Of a stretch of DNA of 10,911 bases, positions 1 through 6,561 are shown in pieces. This stretch comes from Rugosibacter sp. (GTDB lineage Bacteria; Pseudomonadota; Gammaproteobacteria; Burkholderiales; Rhodocyclaceae). Numbering within the stretch: the stretch's first letter is position 1; the number at the start of each line of letters is the position of its first letter. Below the pieces are notes generated by a model. It searched no databases. It saw only the letters and a program-made list of their open reading frames with translations, and was not told the origin of the DNA. The stretch is taken from NCBI GenBank assembly GCA_023257495.1, contig JALRCC010000173.1:1-10911 (forward strand), read 5' to 3'. The translations under genes and the position numbers were made by a program.

Positions 1-147
1 CGCCCGGCGATCTTCTTCGACTTCGACGGCACGCTCTCGGAGATCGTCGACGAACCCGGAGCCGCGGTGCTGGTGCCCGGAGCCGAGAAGGCACTCGCGT
101 CGCTGGCCGCGCTGTACCCGGTCGCCGTGCTGTCCGGCCGCGGCCTC
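1..147 (+). CDS. Trehalose-phosphatase-like HAD fragment (both ends missing)
   Basis: The plus strand is open from base 1 and encodes a HAD-phosphatase motif I (FFDFDGTLS, residues 5-13; the first Asp would be the nucleophile). It is followed by a [10 protein letters not shown] segment and by VAVLSGR at residues 41-47, which matches HAD motif II with its Ser. This pattern is typical of trehalose-6-phosphate phosphatase (OtsB) and its actinobacterial relatives, which dephosphorylate trehalose 6-phosphate. Recognisable similarity stops after LSGR (about position 141). The open frame then runs on antisense to the sulfate-binding gene until 471, and that part is not real coding. GC is about 73% over these 147 bases by hand count, clearly above the rest of the window. 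The codon use suggests a high-GC donor such as an actinobacterium. Most likely it is foreign sequence joined at a contig end. Confidence 0.6.
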
Positions 148-150
148 GTC
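139..150. other. Chimeric junction between two unrelated gene fragments
   Basis: Homology switches here from a plus-strand trehalose-phosphatase-like fragment to a minus-strand sulfate-binding protein. The plus-strand protein looks normal up to the SGR of HAD motif II (ends at 141). The minus-strand protein still looks like a sulfate-binding protein through a GGDEAAA segment (156-136). The two matches therefore overlap by a few GC-rich bases, so the join could have formed on short shared sequence. No inverted repeat, target-site duplication or transposase lies at the join. A misassembly, library chimera or recombination scar would all look like this, and the abrupt GC change favours an artefact. 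Confidence 0.55.
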
Positions 151-672
151 GCCGCCGGTGCGCTCGCGCTCATAGGCCCAGGCCGCCAGATAGTTCCAGC
201 GCGCGCCGCCGGAGGTTTTGGGGTTGGGGGTGATGACGCCGATATCGGGTTTGACCAGGTCAGCCCAATCCTTGATGCCCTTGGGATTGCCCTTGCGCAC
301 CAGGAAAACAATCGTCGAGGTATAGGGCGAGGCATTGTGCGGCAGGCGCTTTTGCCAGTCGGCGGGGATCAATTTTGCTTTCTCATGCAGCGCATCGACA
401 TCATAGGCCAGCGCCAGCGTGACGACATCGGCTTCCAGCCCGTCGATCACCGCGCGGGCCTGCTTGCCTGAGCCGCCGTGGGACTGGCTGACGGTAACGG
501 TATCGCCAGTTTTAGCTTTCCATTGTTTGGCAAAGGCGGCATTGAAGTCCTGATACAGCTCGCGCGTTGGGTCGTAAGAGACGTTGAGCAGCTTCACCTC
601 GGCCGCGTGGCTTGCGCTGAGGGTGAGGAGGGAGATGCCGAGCAGGCTGACAATGACCAAAGGGCGACGCAT
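139..672 (-). CDS. sbp: Sulfate ABC transporter periplasmic binding protein, N-terminal half (truncated)
   Basis: Periplasmic receptor that captures sulfate (or thiosulfate) and hands it to a CysTWA-type importer. The minus-strand frame starts at ATG 672 with AAGGAAG four bases upstream. It opens with a Sec signal peptide: MRRP, a hydrophobic core of about 14 residues, and a likely signal peptidase I site near ASHAA. The mature protein begins [15 protein letters not shown], the typical start of the Sbp/CysP family, and continues with the family segments [14 protein letters not shown] and [13 protein letters not shown]. About 178 residues are recognisable, whereas the family has about 330, so the C-terminal half is missing. 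The frame stays open to base 1, but past about 139 it is antisense to the phosphatase-like fragment and no longer resembles Sbp. Sbp and CysP cannot be separated from half a protein. Confidence 0.85.
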
Positions 673-780
673 GATGCTTCCTTTCTGAATAAATTTGCGG
701 AAAGGAACTGTAGCGGTTGGGCGCAAAAAAACTAACCAAGAAAAAAAGAAATACTTATTCCATGGCGCATGATGCGCTGA

Positions 781-1557
781 TCAGAATTGCAACATGCCCT
801 GCTTGATGTAGCCCGATACGGCCAGGTTTGCCAGCATGGGGAGCAGGTTGAGATGCGTGGTTTGGCGCAAATGCTGGGCGGCTGCTTGTAATTCGTCAAA
901 CGTCTTGAGTCCGCGACTGGATGAGGGTGACGTTGCGTTGGTCGTGTTGTTTGCGGTGGCTAGTGCGACGGCATTGCCTTCATCGCGTGATCGAATGACG
1001 ATGACGTGGTCGTCAAAAGCAGTGTTGAGCTGTCTGATATTGTGATTGAAGTTTTTGCGCCGTGACAGCAGATTGACGCACAACAGACCCTCTTTTGCCA
1101 GGCGCGCTTTGCAGTCCAGATAAAACGGTAGCGAGTCGAGACGACCGGCACGCGCGTTGCTGTCAAAGCCATCCACCAGAATCAGGTCATAGCGTTGCCT
1201 GGACTGGATCATGAAATCCGCCCCGTCGGCAAAGTGCAGGTGAAGGCGCTGCGGGTCATCTGGCAGCTTGAAAAACTGCCGCGCGGCCGCCTCGACGCGT
1301 GGCTCGATTTCCACCACGGTGAGCTGTGCTTCGGGTCGGTAGCGCCACAGGAATTTAGTGAGCGAGCCTGCACCCAAACCGACCAATAGAACGCGCTGCG
1401 GCCAGTCATCCGGACGCAATAGCAGGGGCAGCATCATCTCGCGTGTGTATTCCAGTTCCAGCGCAAACGGGCGCGCGATGCGCATCGCGCCTTGTACCCA
1501 GTCGGAACCAAAATGCAGGTAACGAACTCCGGCTGCTTCGCTGATATCGATGTTCAT
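781..1557 (-). CDS. Spermidine-synthase-like protein (SpeE-type Rossmann methyltransferase fold)
   Basis: A 258-residue cytosolic protein of the spermine/spermidine synthase superfamily. The nucleotide-binding glycine loop is VLLVGLGAGS (about residues 56-65), followed by the acidic end of strand 2 (VVEIEP) and the strand-4 segment YDLILVDGFD. SpeE enzymes transfer aminopropyl from decarboxylated S-adenosylmethionine to putrescine. This protein lacks most of the N-terminal beta-hairpin domain of true SpeE and has a divergent C-terminus, so a polyamine role is uncertain and an uncharacterised small-molecule transferase is equally possible. The start is ATG 1557, with no strong Shine-Dalgarno sequence before it. 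The gene follows kup on the same strand after 41 bases, so the two may be cotranscribed. Family assignment is firm, function is not. Confidence 0.8.
   Translation of the reverse strand: MNIDISEAAGVRYLHFGSDWVQGAMRIARPFALELEYTREMMLPLLLRPDDWPQRVLLVGLGAGSLTKFLWRYRPEAQLTVVEIEPRVEAAARQFFKLPDDPQRLHLHFADGADFMIQSRQRYDLILVDGFDSNARAGRLDSLPFYLDCKARLAKEGLLCVNLLSRRKNFNHNIRQLNTAFDDHVIVIRSRDEGNAVALATANNTTNATSPSSSRGLKTFDELQAAAQHLRQTTHLNLLPMLANLAVSGYIKQGMLQF
1473..1490. repeat. Perfect 18-bp palindrome inside the SpeE-like gene
   Basis: GCGCGATGC followed by GCATCGCGC is a perfect self-complementary sequence. It lies inside coding sequence for an AMRIAR segment, so its symmetry may be a chance result of GC-rich codons. 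No second copy was noticed in the window, and no function can be assigned. Confidence 0.4.
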
Positions 1558-1598
1558 GTCTGGTTTTTGACTCGGTGAAACACTGCCGAGTTGATGTC

Positions 1599-3530
1599 TC
1601 AGAGCTCGATCTGGGTGCCGAGTTCAACCACGCGGTTGGCGGGTATTTTGAAATAAGCTGTTGCCGTGTCGGCATTACGGAACATCCAGATAAAGAGTAT
1701 CCGTTGCCAAAAACTCATGGCGGGCACCGCATTCGGGACGATGGTTTCGCGGCCAAGAAAGAAGGAGGTTTCCATCATCTCCAGCGGTGCCATGCCTTGC
1801 TCGTCCAGATGTTCCAAGGCAGCAGGAATATCGGGGGTATCTTTAAACCCGTAATTCAGTGTGACGCGGGAAAAACCTTGTGAAAGCGCTTCTGTCTGCA
1901 TGCGATCAGCCGCATTGACATGCGGAATATCGCGCATTTTTACGTTGAGCAGAATCACCCGCTCGTGGAGTACCTTGTTGTGCAGCAGGTTATGCAGCAT
2001 GGCACGCGGTACGCTGTCCGGTTGGGGTGTGAGAAAAATGCCGGTACCCGCAACACGCTGCGGGCCACCATAGTCGAGGCTCTTGAGAAAGGCATCTAGC
2101 GGCATCGAGTCCTGTTGCAATTTTTTATAGAGCAGAGCGCGGCCACGTTGCCAAGTGGAAAATAAGGTAAAAACAACCAAGCCCAGTAGCAGGGGAAACC
2201 AGCCACCATCAGCTACTTTGACTAAATTGGCAGAGAAAAATGCGATGTCGACTGCAATGAACAGCATGAGAAATACGAACGCCTGAAGCCAGTTCCATTT
2301 CCACAAGGCACGTACGACCACGGCAGCAAGAATGGTGTCAATCAGCATGGTCAAGGTAACGGCGATGCCATAGGCGGCAGCCAGGTTGGATGAGGTTTTA
2401 AAACCTATCACCAGTGCCAGAACAGCCATCAGCAGCAGCCAGTTGATGTTGGGAATGTAGATCTGCCCTTTTTCATGTTCCGAGGTGAACTTGACCTGAA
2501 TGCGTGGACAGTAGCCGAGTTGCATGGCTTGACTGGTGAGCGAGAAAGCGCCTGAGATGACCGCCTGCGAAGCGATGATCGTCGCTGCAGTCGCCAGCGC
2601 TACCATTGGATAAAGCAGATATTCTGGCGCTAGCAAGAAGAACGGATTTTTGATGGCGGCAGGGTTGTCGAGGATCAATGCGCCCTGGCCGAGATAGTTG
2701 AGATAAAGGCAAGGAAAAACATAGACCAGCCAAGCCCATTTAATGGGTCGGCGACCAAAATGCCCCATGTCGGCATACAAAGCTTCGCCGCCGGTAATAG
2801 CCAGCACTACTGCGCCCAGCGCCAGGAAACCATAGCCTTTGTTTTCAACAAAAAAACGGATGGCATATGCCGGATTAATGGCCACCAGTACTCCGGGATG
2901 TTTGAGGATGCCGAGTACGCCTAGCGTACCCAGGACGCCGAACCAGAACAGCATCACCGGGCCGAACAATGCGGCGATACTGGCTGTGCCGCGTGGCTGG
3001 ACAAGAAAGATTCCAGTCAGGATGAGCAGGGTGATAGGCATGACATAGGGCTTGAATACCGGCGTTGCGACTTCCAGCCCCTCGACCGCAGAGAGCACTG
3101 ACATTGCGGGCGTAATCACGGCATCGCCATAAAACAATGCAGCACCGAAAATCCCCAGTCCGGTGAGAAGCCACATCAAGCGCGGACTGACGCCTTTAGT
3201 GCACAGAACCAGCGCAGTCAGGGCCATGATGCCCCCCTCGCCACGGTTGTCAGCACGGGTGATGAACTTCACATATTTGAAGGTGACGGTGATGGTCATC
3301 GCCCAGAAGATCAGCGACAGGATGCCGAAAATATTGTTGGGTGTCGCACTGAGCGCATGATGGCCATTGAAGGCTTCTTTCATGGCGTAAAGCGGGCTGG
3401 TGCCGATATCGCCAAATACCACGCCCATCGCAGCGATGGCTGTGGTAACAAGGCGGGCACGGGCGCTTGGCACGTTGTGTGCGCTGCCCGGGGTTTCGGT
3501 TATGTTGTTGCTATGCACCATCGGTCTCAT
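1599..3530 (-). CDS. kup: Low-affinity potassium transporter Kup (KUP/HAK/KT family)
   Basis: Inner-membrane K+ uptake permease, a K+/H+ symporter. The family signature GVVFGDIGTSPLYAMKEAF lies near the N-terminus and is followed by a conserved ADNRGEGGIMAL loop. Around a dozen hydrophobic segments follow, and then a hydrophilic cytosolic C-terminal domain (about the last 180 residues). Length from ATG 3530 is 643 residues, normal for Kup (about 620-650). The start is uncertain. The frame extends to a TTG at 3587, but that would add an atypical leader without a ribosome site. ATG 3530 and ATG 3521 are both possible, and 3521 has a weak GAG upstream. The gene lies 117 bases downstream of carAc on the same strand. 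Its role is housekeeping and unrelated to aromatic degradation, so it probably marks the edge of the catabolic block. Confidence 0.95.
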   Translation of the reverse strand: MRPMVHSNNITETPGSAHNVPSARARLVTTAIAAMGVVFGDIGTSPLYAMKEAFNGHHALSATPNNIFGILSLIFWAMTITVTFKYVKFITRADNRGEGGIMALTALVLCTKGVSPRLMWLLTGLGIFGAALFYGDAVITPAMSVLSAVEGLEVATPVFKPYVMPITLLILTGIFLVQPRGTASIAALFGPVMLFWFGVLGTLGVLGILKHPGVLVAINPAYAIRFFVENKGYGFLALGAVVLAITGGEALYADMGHFGRRPIKWAWLVYVFPCLYLNYLGQGALILDNPAAIKNPFFLLAPEYLLYPMVALATAATIIASQAVISGAFSLTSQAMQLGYCPRIQVKFTSEHEKGQIYIPNINWLLLMAVLALVIGFKTSSNLAAAYGIAVTLTMLIDTILAAVVVRALWKWNWLQAFVFLMLFIAVDIAFFSANLVKVADGGWFPLLLGLVVFTLFSTWQRGRALLYKKLQQDSMPLDAFLKSLDYGGPQRVAGTGIFLTPQPDSVPRAMLHNLLHNKVLHERVILLNVKMRDIPHVNAADRMQTEALSQGFSRVTLNYGFKDTPDIPAALEHLDEQGMAPLEMMETSFFLGRETIVPNAVPAMSFWQRILFIWMFRNADTATAYFKIPANRVVELGTQIEL

Positions 3531-3647
3531 TATAGGCGAAACGGCTTTTTTCTCTGTGTCGCCAGCGCCGTCCAATAGCGGACTCAAGACTTTTTGGTGA
3601 TCTTGCTTGGCTCAGCGTGCCCGATAACTACACTTGCAGAAAAATTT

Positions 3648-3959
3648 TCAACCGCGACCCACAAATATCTCGCCATCCCGCACGTCCACCTTAAAACACT
3701 CGAGGGGAATCGTGCACGGAGTTTCTACGGGCTCGCCTGTACGGCAATTAAATGCTCCCCCGTGAAAAGGACACTCGATGATGTCTCCTTTCAGTTCTCC
3801 TTCGGTCAACGAAGCGATGCCGTGTGTGCAGTAGTCAGAGGTGGCAAAAAAATCGTCACCGATACGATAAATCGCCACCGGGGTGCCATCGGCCAGCAGG
3901 ACACGGCGCATGCCGCCATTGGCGATGTCGTCGGTTCGACATACTTTGATAAAACTCAT
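3648..3959 (-). CDS. carAc: Rieske [2Fe-2S] ferredoxin of carbazole dioxygenase (CarAc type)
   Basis: A 103-residue soluble electron carrier. The Rieske cluster motif is complete: CTHG (residues 44-47) and, 18 residues after the His, CPFHGG, giving the Cys-X-His and Cys-X2-His ligand pairs. Ferredoxins of this type pass electrons from an NAD(P)H reductase to the terminal oxygenase. The segments around the cluster (CTHGIASL, GDIIECPFHGGAFN, PCTIPL) resemble CarAc of the Pseudomonas CA10 system as I remember it, more than the AndAb ferredoxin of anthranilate dioxygenase. The start is ATG 3959, with GGGAG about 12 bases upstream, a rather long spacing. It is the last gene of the catabolic series, 66 bases after carBb. 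No reductase gene (carAd) follows, since the next gene is kup, so the reductase must be encoded elsewhere. Confidence 0.88.
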   Translation of the reverse strand: MSFIKVCRTDDIANGGMRRVLLADGTPVAIYRIGDDFFATSDYCTHGIASLTEGELKGDIIECPFHGGAFNCRTGEPVETPCTIPLECFKVDVRDGEIFVGRG

Positions 3960-4025
3960 GGTGAAGCATTTCTCCCGTGTTGATTGATTTGGTGCTTTTG
4001 CATGAAGCGGGATGAGAGTAAAGGT

Positions 4026-4835
4026 TCAGTTGACGTGATACAGCACGCCGCCCAAGCCTGTAAACCAGGAACGCATTGGTTCGTAAAATATTTTCTCACC
4101 GCCTGAAGAACGGGCTGCCTGGGCTGCCATTAGCCAATTCATAATTTCAATGCCGCCATTGCCGCCACGGGCAATGATGTCTGCATTGCCCGCCTGGGCG
4201 AGTGCAGCATGCCGTCCCGCGCAGAGCTCATCCATCACCTGATGATCAAACGCTTCGTCCACGTCGCCGTGGCGCGGCACGCACAGCCAGTGAGAAAGAC
4301 CGCCTGCGCCTATTACAGCTACACGTGAGGCCGCAGGAAGATCGGTTTCGATGGCTTGCCTGAGTGTTTCACCCAGTATCAGACAGCGTTGTGCTGAGGG
4401 CATCGGATGCGTATTGATATTGACGATCAGGGGCACGACGGGCAAATGGGATAAGCCCATAAACAGCAAGGGAATCATGACGCCATGATCGAGACGGTAT
4501 TCTTCCGCTTGGCAAAGATCAAAGCCGTCCTGATCGGCTTGTTTGACGATTGCCTCCGCCAAGGCACGGTGGCCGGTGATGGGGGTGCGTGGAATATCCA
4601 TATCCCCCATCGGCATGTAGTGATCTGACATGCCAATGACAAAGCGTGGCTGCATGGCCAGGTCAATGTTGAACATATGATCACTACTGATAATGATCAG
4701 AGCGTCCGGCTGTGCGGCCAATAACCGGCGGCCAAGCGCCTGAAACCCGTCAACGACGTTTTGTGCGGGGCCTTCACACCCCATGGGGGACATCAGGATA
4801 TGCGAGACGCCGCAGGCGGCAACAATTTTTCCCAT
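4026..4835 (-). CDS. carBb: Class III extradiol dioxygenase catalytic beta subunit (CarBb type)
   Basis: A 269-residue LigB-family non-heme Fe(II) enzyme. In the carbazole pathway CarBaBb opens the diol ring of 2'-aminobiphenyl-2,3-diol to a yellow meta-cleavage product. Visible family features are His12 (GVSH) and a second candidate iron-ligand His at 53 (SSDH). The conserved LDHG lies at 115-118, the active-site His at 182 (GGLSHW), and Glu230 in GNGGIE, expected to be the third iron ligand by analogy with LigB of protocatechuate 4,5-dioxygenase. The start ATG 4835 lies two bases after the carBa stop codon, with only a weak AAG-rich upstream site. This implies translational coupling, as expected for subunits made in equal amounts. 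Gallate or protocatechuate dioxygenases are relatives, but pairing with CarAa- and CarC-like genes favours the aminobiphenyldiol role. Confidence 0.88.
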   Translation of the reverse strand: MGKIVAACGVSHILMSPMGCEGPAQNVVDGFQALGRRLLAAQPDALIIISSDHMFNIDLAMQPRFVIGMSDHYMPMGDMDIPRTPITGHRALAEAIVKQADQDGFDLCQAEEYRLDHGVMIPLLFMGLSHLPVVPLIVNINTHPMPSAQRCLILGETLRQAIETDLPAASRVAVIGAGGLSHWLCVPRHGDVDEAFDHQVMDELCAGRHAALAQAGNADIIARGGNGGIEIMNWLMAAQAARSSGGEKIFYEPMRSWFTGLGGVLYHVN

Positions 4836-4837
4836 GC

Positions 4838-5110
4838 TTATGATTTCTTGTTAAAGAGCGCGTGATAATCGCGAATACTTACCTGCGTTGCCATGCCTGG
4901 GTTGCGCGCAATGAGGAAAAGCATTTGCAGAATGGGGTGCACGTCAATAGACCCCAGCGCGGGAGGCGAGGCCTCTGTCAAGGCTTGTCTCTCCTGATCT
5001 GTGAGGCCATATTCATCAAAGACGGCCTGGGTTTCGGTAGTCAGCCGGTCAAGAAGACCGGGGACCTTGGTCAGGTTTTGAATCAGTCGATGCACTTCGT
5101 AGCGAGCCAA
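4838..5110 (-). CDS. carBa: Class III extradiol dioxygenase small alpha subunit (CarBa, LigA family)
   Basis: A 90-residue LigA-family subunit that has no iron ligands of its own and stabilises the catalytic beta subunit. The protein begins (M)ARYEVHRLIQNL and contains the typical YGLTDQERQAL segment and a GSIDVHPILQML stretch, matching LigA/CarBa architecture. The chosen start is TTG 5110. GGGAG lies eight bases upstream (5119-5123), and the alignment-relevant sequence begins right after it. The frame can be extended to another TTG at 5158, but those 16 residues are not family-like and would be translated from one arm of a strong hairpin (5151-5171). A non-ATG start on a subunit gene that should match carBb in output is slightly unusual. 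Its stop codon is two bases before carBb. Confidence 0.85.
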   Translation of the reverse strand: MARYEVHRLIQNLTKVPGLLDRLTTETQAVFDEYGLTDQERQALTEASPPALGSIDVHPILQMLFLIARNPGMATQVSIRDYHALFNKKS

Positions 5111-5118
5111 AATGAATA

Positions 5119-5123
5119 CTCCC
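5119..5123 (-). promoter_or_regulatory. Ribosome binding site that decides the carBa TTG start
   Basis: The minus strand reads GGGAG, eight bases before TTG 5110. No comparable site precedes the longer TTG option at 5158. The site also lies downstream of the 5151-5171 hairpin, so it stays free when the hairpin forms. Confidence 0.6.
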
Positions 5124-5146
5124 GGTGAATACTCCAAATAAGCAGG

Positions 5147-5171
5147 AAAATGCCGCAAAGCGTTTGCGGCA
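5147..5171 (-). terminator. Terminator-like hairpin between carC and carBa
   Basis: The minus strand holds TGCCGCAAA, loop CGC, then TTTGCGGCA: a perfect 9-bp stem with a 3-base loop, followed directly by TTTT and then CC. Geometry fits a weak rho-independent terminator or attenuator. The U-run is short, so partial readthrough is likely. It sits 21 bases after the carC stop and 40 bases before the carBa start. It could lower carBaBb and carAc transcription relative to the upstream oxygenase genes, or protect the 3' end of the upstream message. The stem is self-complementary, so it can also form in the other orientation, where no T-run follows. Confidence 0.6.
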
Positions 5172-5192
5172 GGGGGTAATGATAGCGGCCAA

Positions 5193-6023
5193 TTAATGTG
5201 ACTTGATAAACGAAGTGACCGCAGCAGAAAAATCTACCGGGTGCTCAATCATCGCCCAGTGACCGCAATGAGGCACGATATAGCCCCAGGAATCATCGAT
5301 CAGTTCGAGGAAGCGATAAGCCATAGCAAGAGGTACAACCAGATCGTTTTTCCCATTGACGACAAGTGTTTTGTGTTTAACGCGGGCAATGTATTCTTCC
5401 GGATAGAACAGTCCACCCTGTTTTTTCACCCACGCCATGGTGTTGCCGTAAGCCTCCTTGATACCTGGCTTGACTGAATTGCTCCATCGATAGTCCACCA
5501 TCTCTTGGGTGATTTCGAACTTATCGTTGGCAAGCGTTTTGATCAATGTGACCATACCCTCTTTAGTAAAGTCGTAGTTGAGAACAGGCATCAAAGCAGG
5601 GGTGATTTCTCCGTTCAGGCCAGCGCTGCCCATGAGAACGAGTTTATCAACCAGCTCAGGATACTCATTGCACACACCCATAGCCGTGGCACCGCCCATC
5701 GAATTTCCAACCAAGGAGACTTTGCTCAGACCCATTGCCTTGATAAACCCGGCGACATGGTCATAACGTGCTTTTTGTGAATAATCGCACACCGCAGGAT
5801 CAGGTGCATCGGTGCTGCCAAAACCTAGCATGTCGATAGCAATGACACGAAAGTTTTTGGCAAATAGCGGCATACAGGCAAACCAGTTACCGTAACTATT
5901 GGCACCGGCACCACCACCATGGATCAAAATTAGCGGCTCGCCTGTACCCGCCTCGATATAGCATGTATTTATACCATTGACATTAATAAATTTTTTTTCA
6001 AAATCGGCTTCGTTAATTTGCAT
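5193..6023 (-). CDS. carC: Meta-cleavage-product hydrolase (CarC type, alpha/beta hydrolase)
   Basis: A 276-residue alpha/beta-hydrolase that splits the carbon-carbon bond of the ring-opened product, in the carbazole pathway giving anthranilate and 2-hydroxypenta-2,4-dienoate. The catalytic triad is visible: Ser108 in the nucleophile elbow GNSMGG, Asp227 (GKND) and His255 (HCGHW). The oxyanion HGGGAGA lies at residues 35-41. The C-terminal run DDSWGYIVPHCGHWAMIEHP closely matches CarC of the CA10 system as I remember it, more than BphD or CumD. The start is ATG 6023 with GGAGAG seven bases upstream. A longer ATG at 6089 would add a hydrophobic 22-residue leader and overlap the upstream beta-subunit gene, so it is rejected. 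It lies between the embedded oxygenase pair (34-base gap) and carBa (82-base gap containing a hairpin). Confidence 0.9.
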   Translation of the reverse strand: MQINEADFEKKFINVNGINTCYIEAGTGEPLILIHGGGAGANSYGNWFACMPLFAKNFRVIAIDMLGFGSTDAPDPAVCDYSQKARYDHVAGFIKAMGLSKVSLVGNSMGGATAMGVCNEYPELVDKLVLMGSAGLNGEITPALMPVLNYDFTKEGMVTLIKTLANDKFEITQEMVDYRWSNSVKPGIKEAYGNTMAWVKKQGGLFYPEEYIARVKHKTLVVNGKNDLVVPLAMAYRFLELIDDSWGYIVPHCGHWAMIEHPVDFSAAVTSFIKSH

Positions 6024-6057
6024 GTTTTCTCTCCAGGTTAAAAAATAAAAAAGTAAA

Positions 6058-6561
6058 TCAAAGGTGATAAATATCCAATGCTGTTTCAATCTGATCGTTA
6101 GTCAGTGTGATGTAGCGCTTAGCAATTCGCCAATTACCTGCTTCCAGACGAAGCGTGTAACGGCATGATCCAGCATAAAACCAAGTACGACCATTCCGTA
6201 CTACGGTTGTATGCCACCGGCAATTAACCACCGCATGATCACCCGTGAATGACTCCACTAGATCATTACCAATCAAATGGGACGTTCTCGGTAAAGGGGT
6301 TGAGGCAGGTGACGTGCCTGAAATGAACCGCCAGACTCGATCACTTAAAGCAGCTTTGCCTGCAAAATAAATCATTGAGACTTCGTTAAACGGATCACTA
6401 GTCAGCGTATGTTCATCAACCCAGGCCGGAAGCCAAAACACAATGTCGTCCGTATAGAAGCTTTGCCAGTCATCCCATCGCTGTTCATCCAATGCAATCG
6501 CTTGTTCTCGGATAACGCCTGTTAATTGCTGGAAAGCCTCAAAGGTTAGAGGCATTGTCAT
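6058..6561 (-). CDS. Ring-hydroxylating dioxygenase beta subunit (benzoate/anthranilate-like, substrate unknown)
   Basis: A 167-residue beta subunit of an alpha3beta3 Rieske oxygenase (NTF2-like fold). It has a structural role with no metal ligands. Family traits are the N-terminal EQAIALDEQRWDDWQSFYTDD helix and strand, a central SMIYFAGKAALSDRVWR stretch, and the C-terminal YAGSCRYTLR then NWRIAKRYITLTND. This resembles BenB/XylY/AntB-type subunits. The start is ATG 6561, with AAGGAG seven bases upstream. It overlaps the alpha-subunit stop by four bases (ATGA), a clear sign of translational coupling. A longer frame to 6603 would run inside the alpha gene and lacks support. Substrate is not deducible; see the alpha subunit. 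Confidence 0.88.
   Translation of the reverse strand: MTMPLTFEAFQQLTGVIREQAIALDEQRWDDWQSFYTDDIVFWLPAWVDEHTLTSDPFNEVSMIYFAGKAALSDRVWRFISGTSPASTPLPRTSHLIGNDLVESFTGDHAVVNCRWHTTVVRNGRTWFYAGSCRYTLRLEAGNWRIAKRYITLTNDQIETALDIYHL

Noticed and set aside
67..471. Plus-strand open frame of 134 codons at the left end
   Set aside because: It reads through the chimeric join. Only its first part looks like a protein, and the rest is antisense to the sulfate-binding gene.
765..777. GCGCAT-C-ATGCGC inverted repeat after the SpeE-like stop codon
   Set aside because: The stem is short, and the nearest T-rich run on the minus strand begins about 15 bases later, too far for a standard terminator.
1570..1591. 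Inverted repeat ACTCGG / CCGAGT with a 10-base loop between kup and the SpeE-like gene
   Set aside because: The stem is only six base pairs and no T-run follows on either strand, so it is not supported as a terminator.
3529..3534. TATAAT on the minus strand just before kup, as a -10 promoter element
   Set aside because: It overlaps a candidate kup start codon, and no -35-like hexamer occurs at 16-18 bases, so a promoter call is not supported.
6024..6089. N-terminal extension of carC to ATG 6089 with a hydrophobic leader
   Set aside because: It overlaps the upstream beta-subunit gene. The strong GGAGAG site serves ATG 6023, and meta-cleavage hydrolases are cytosolic.
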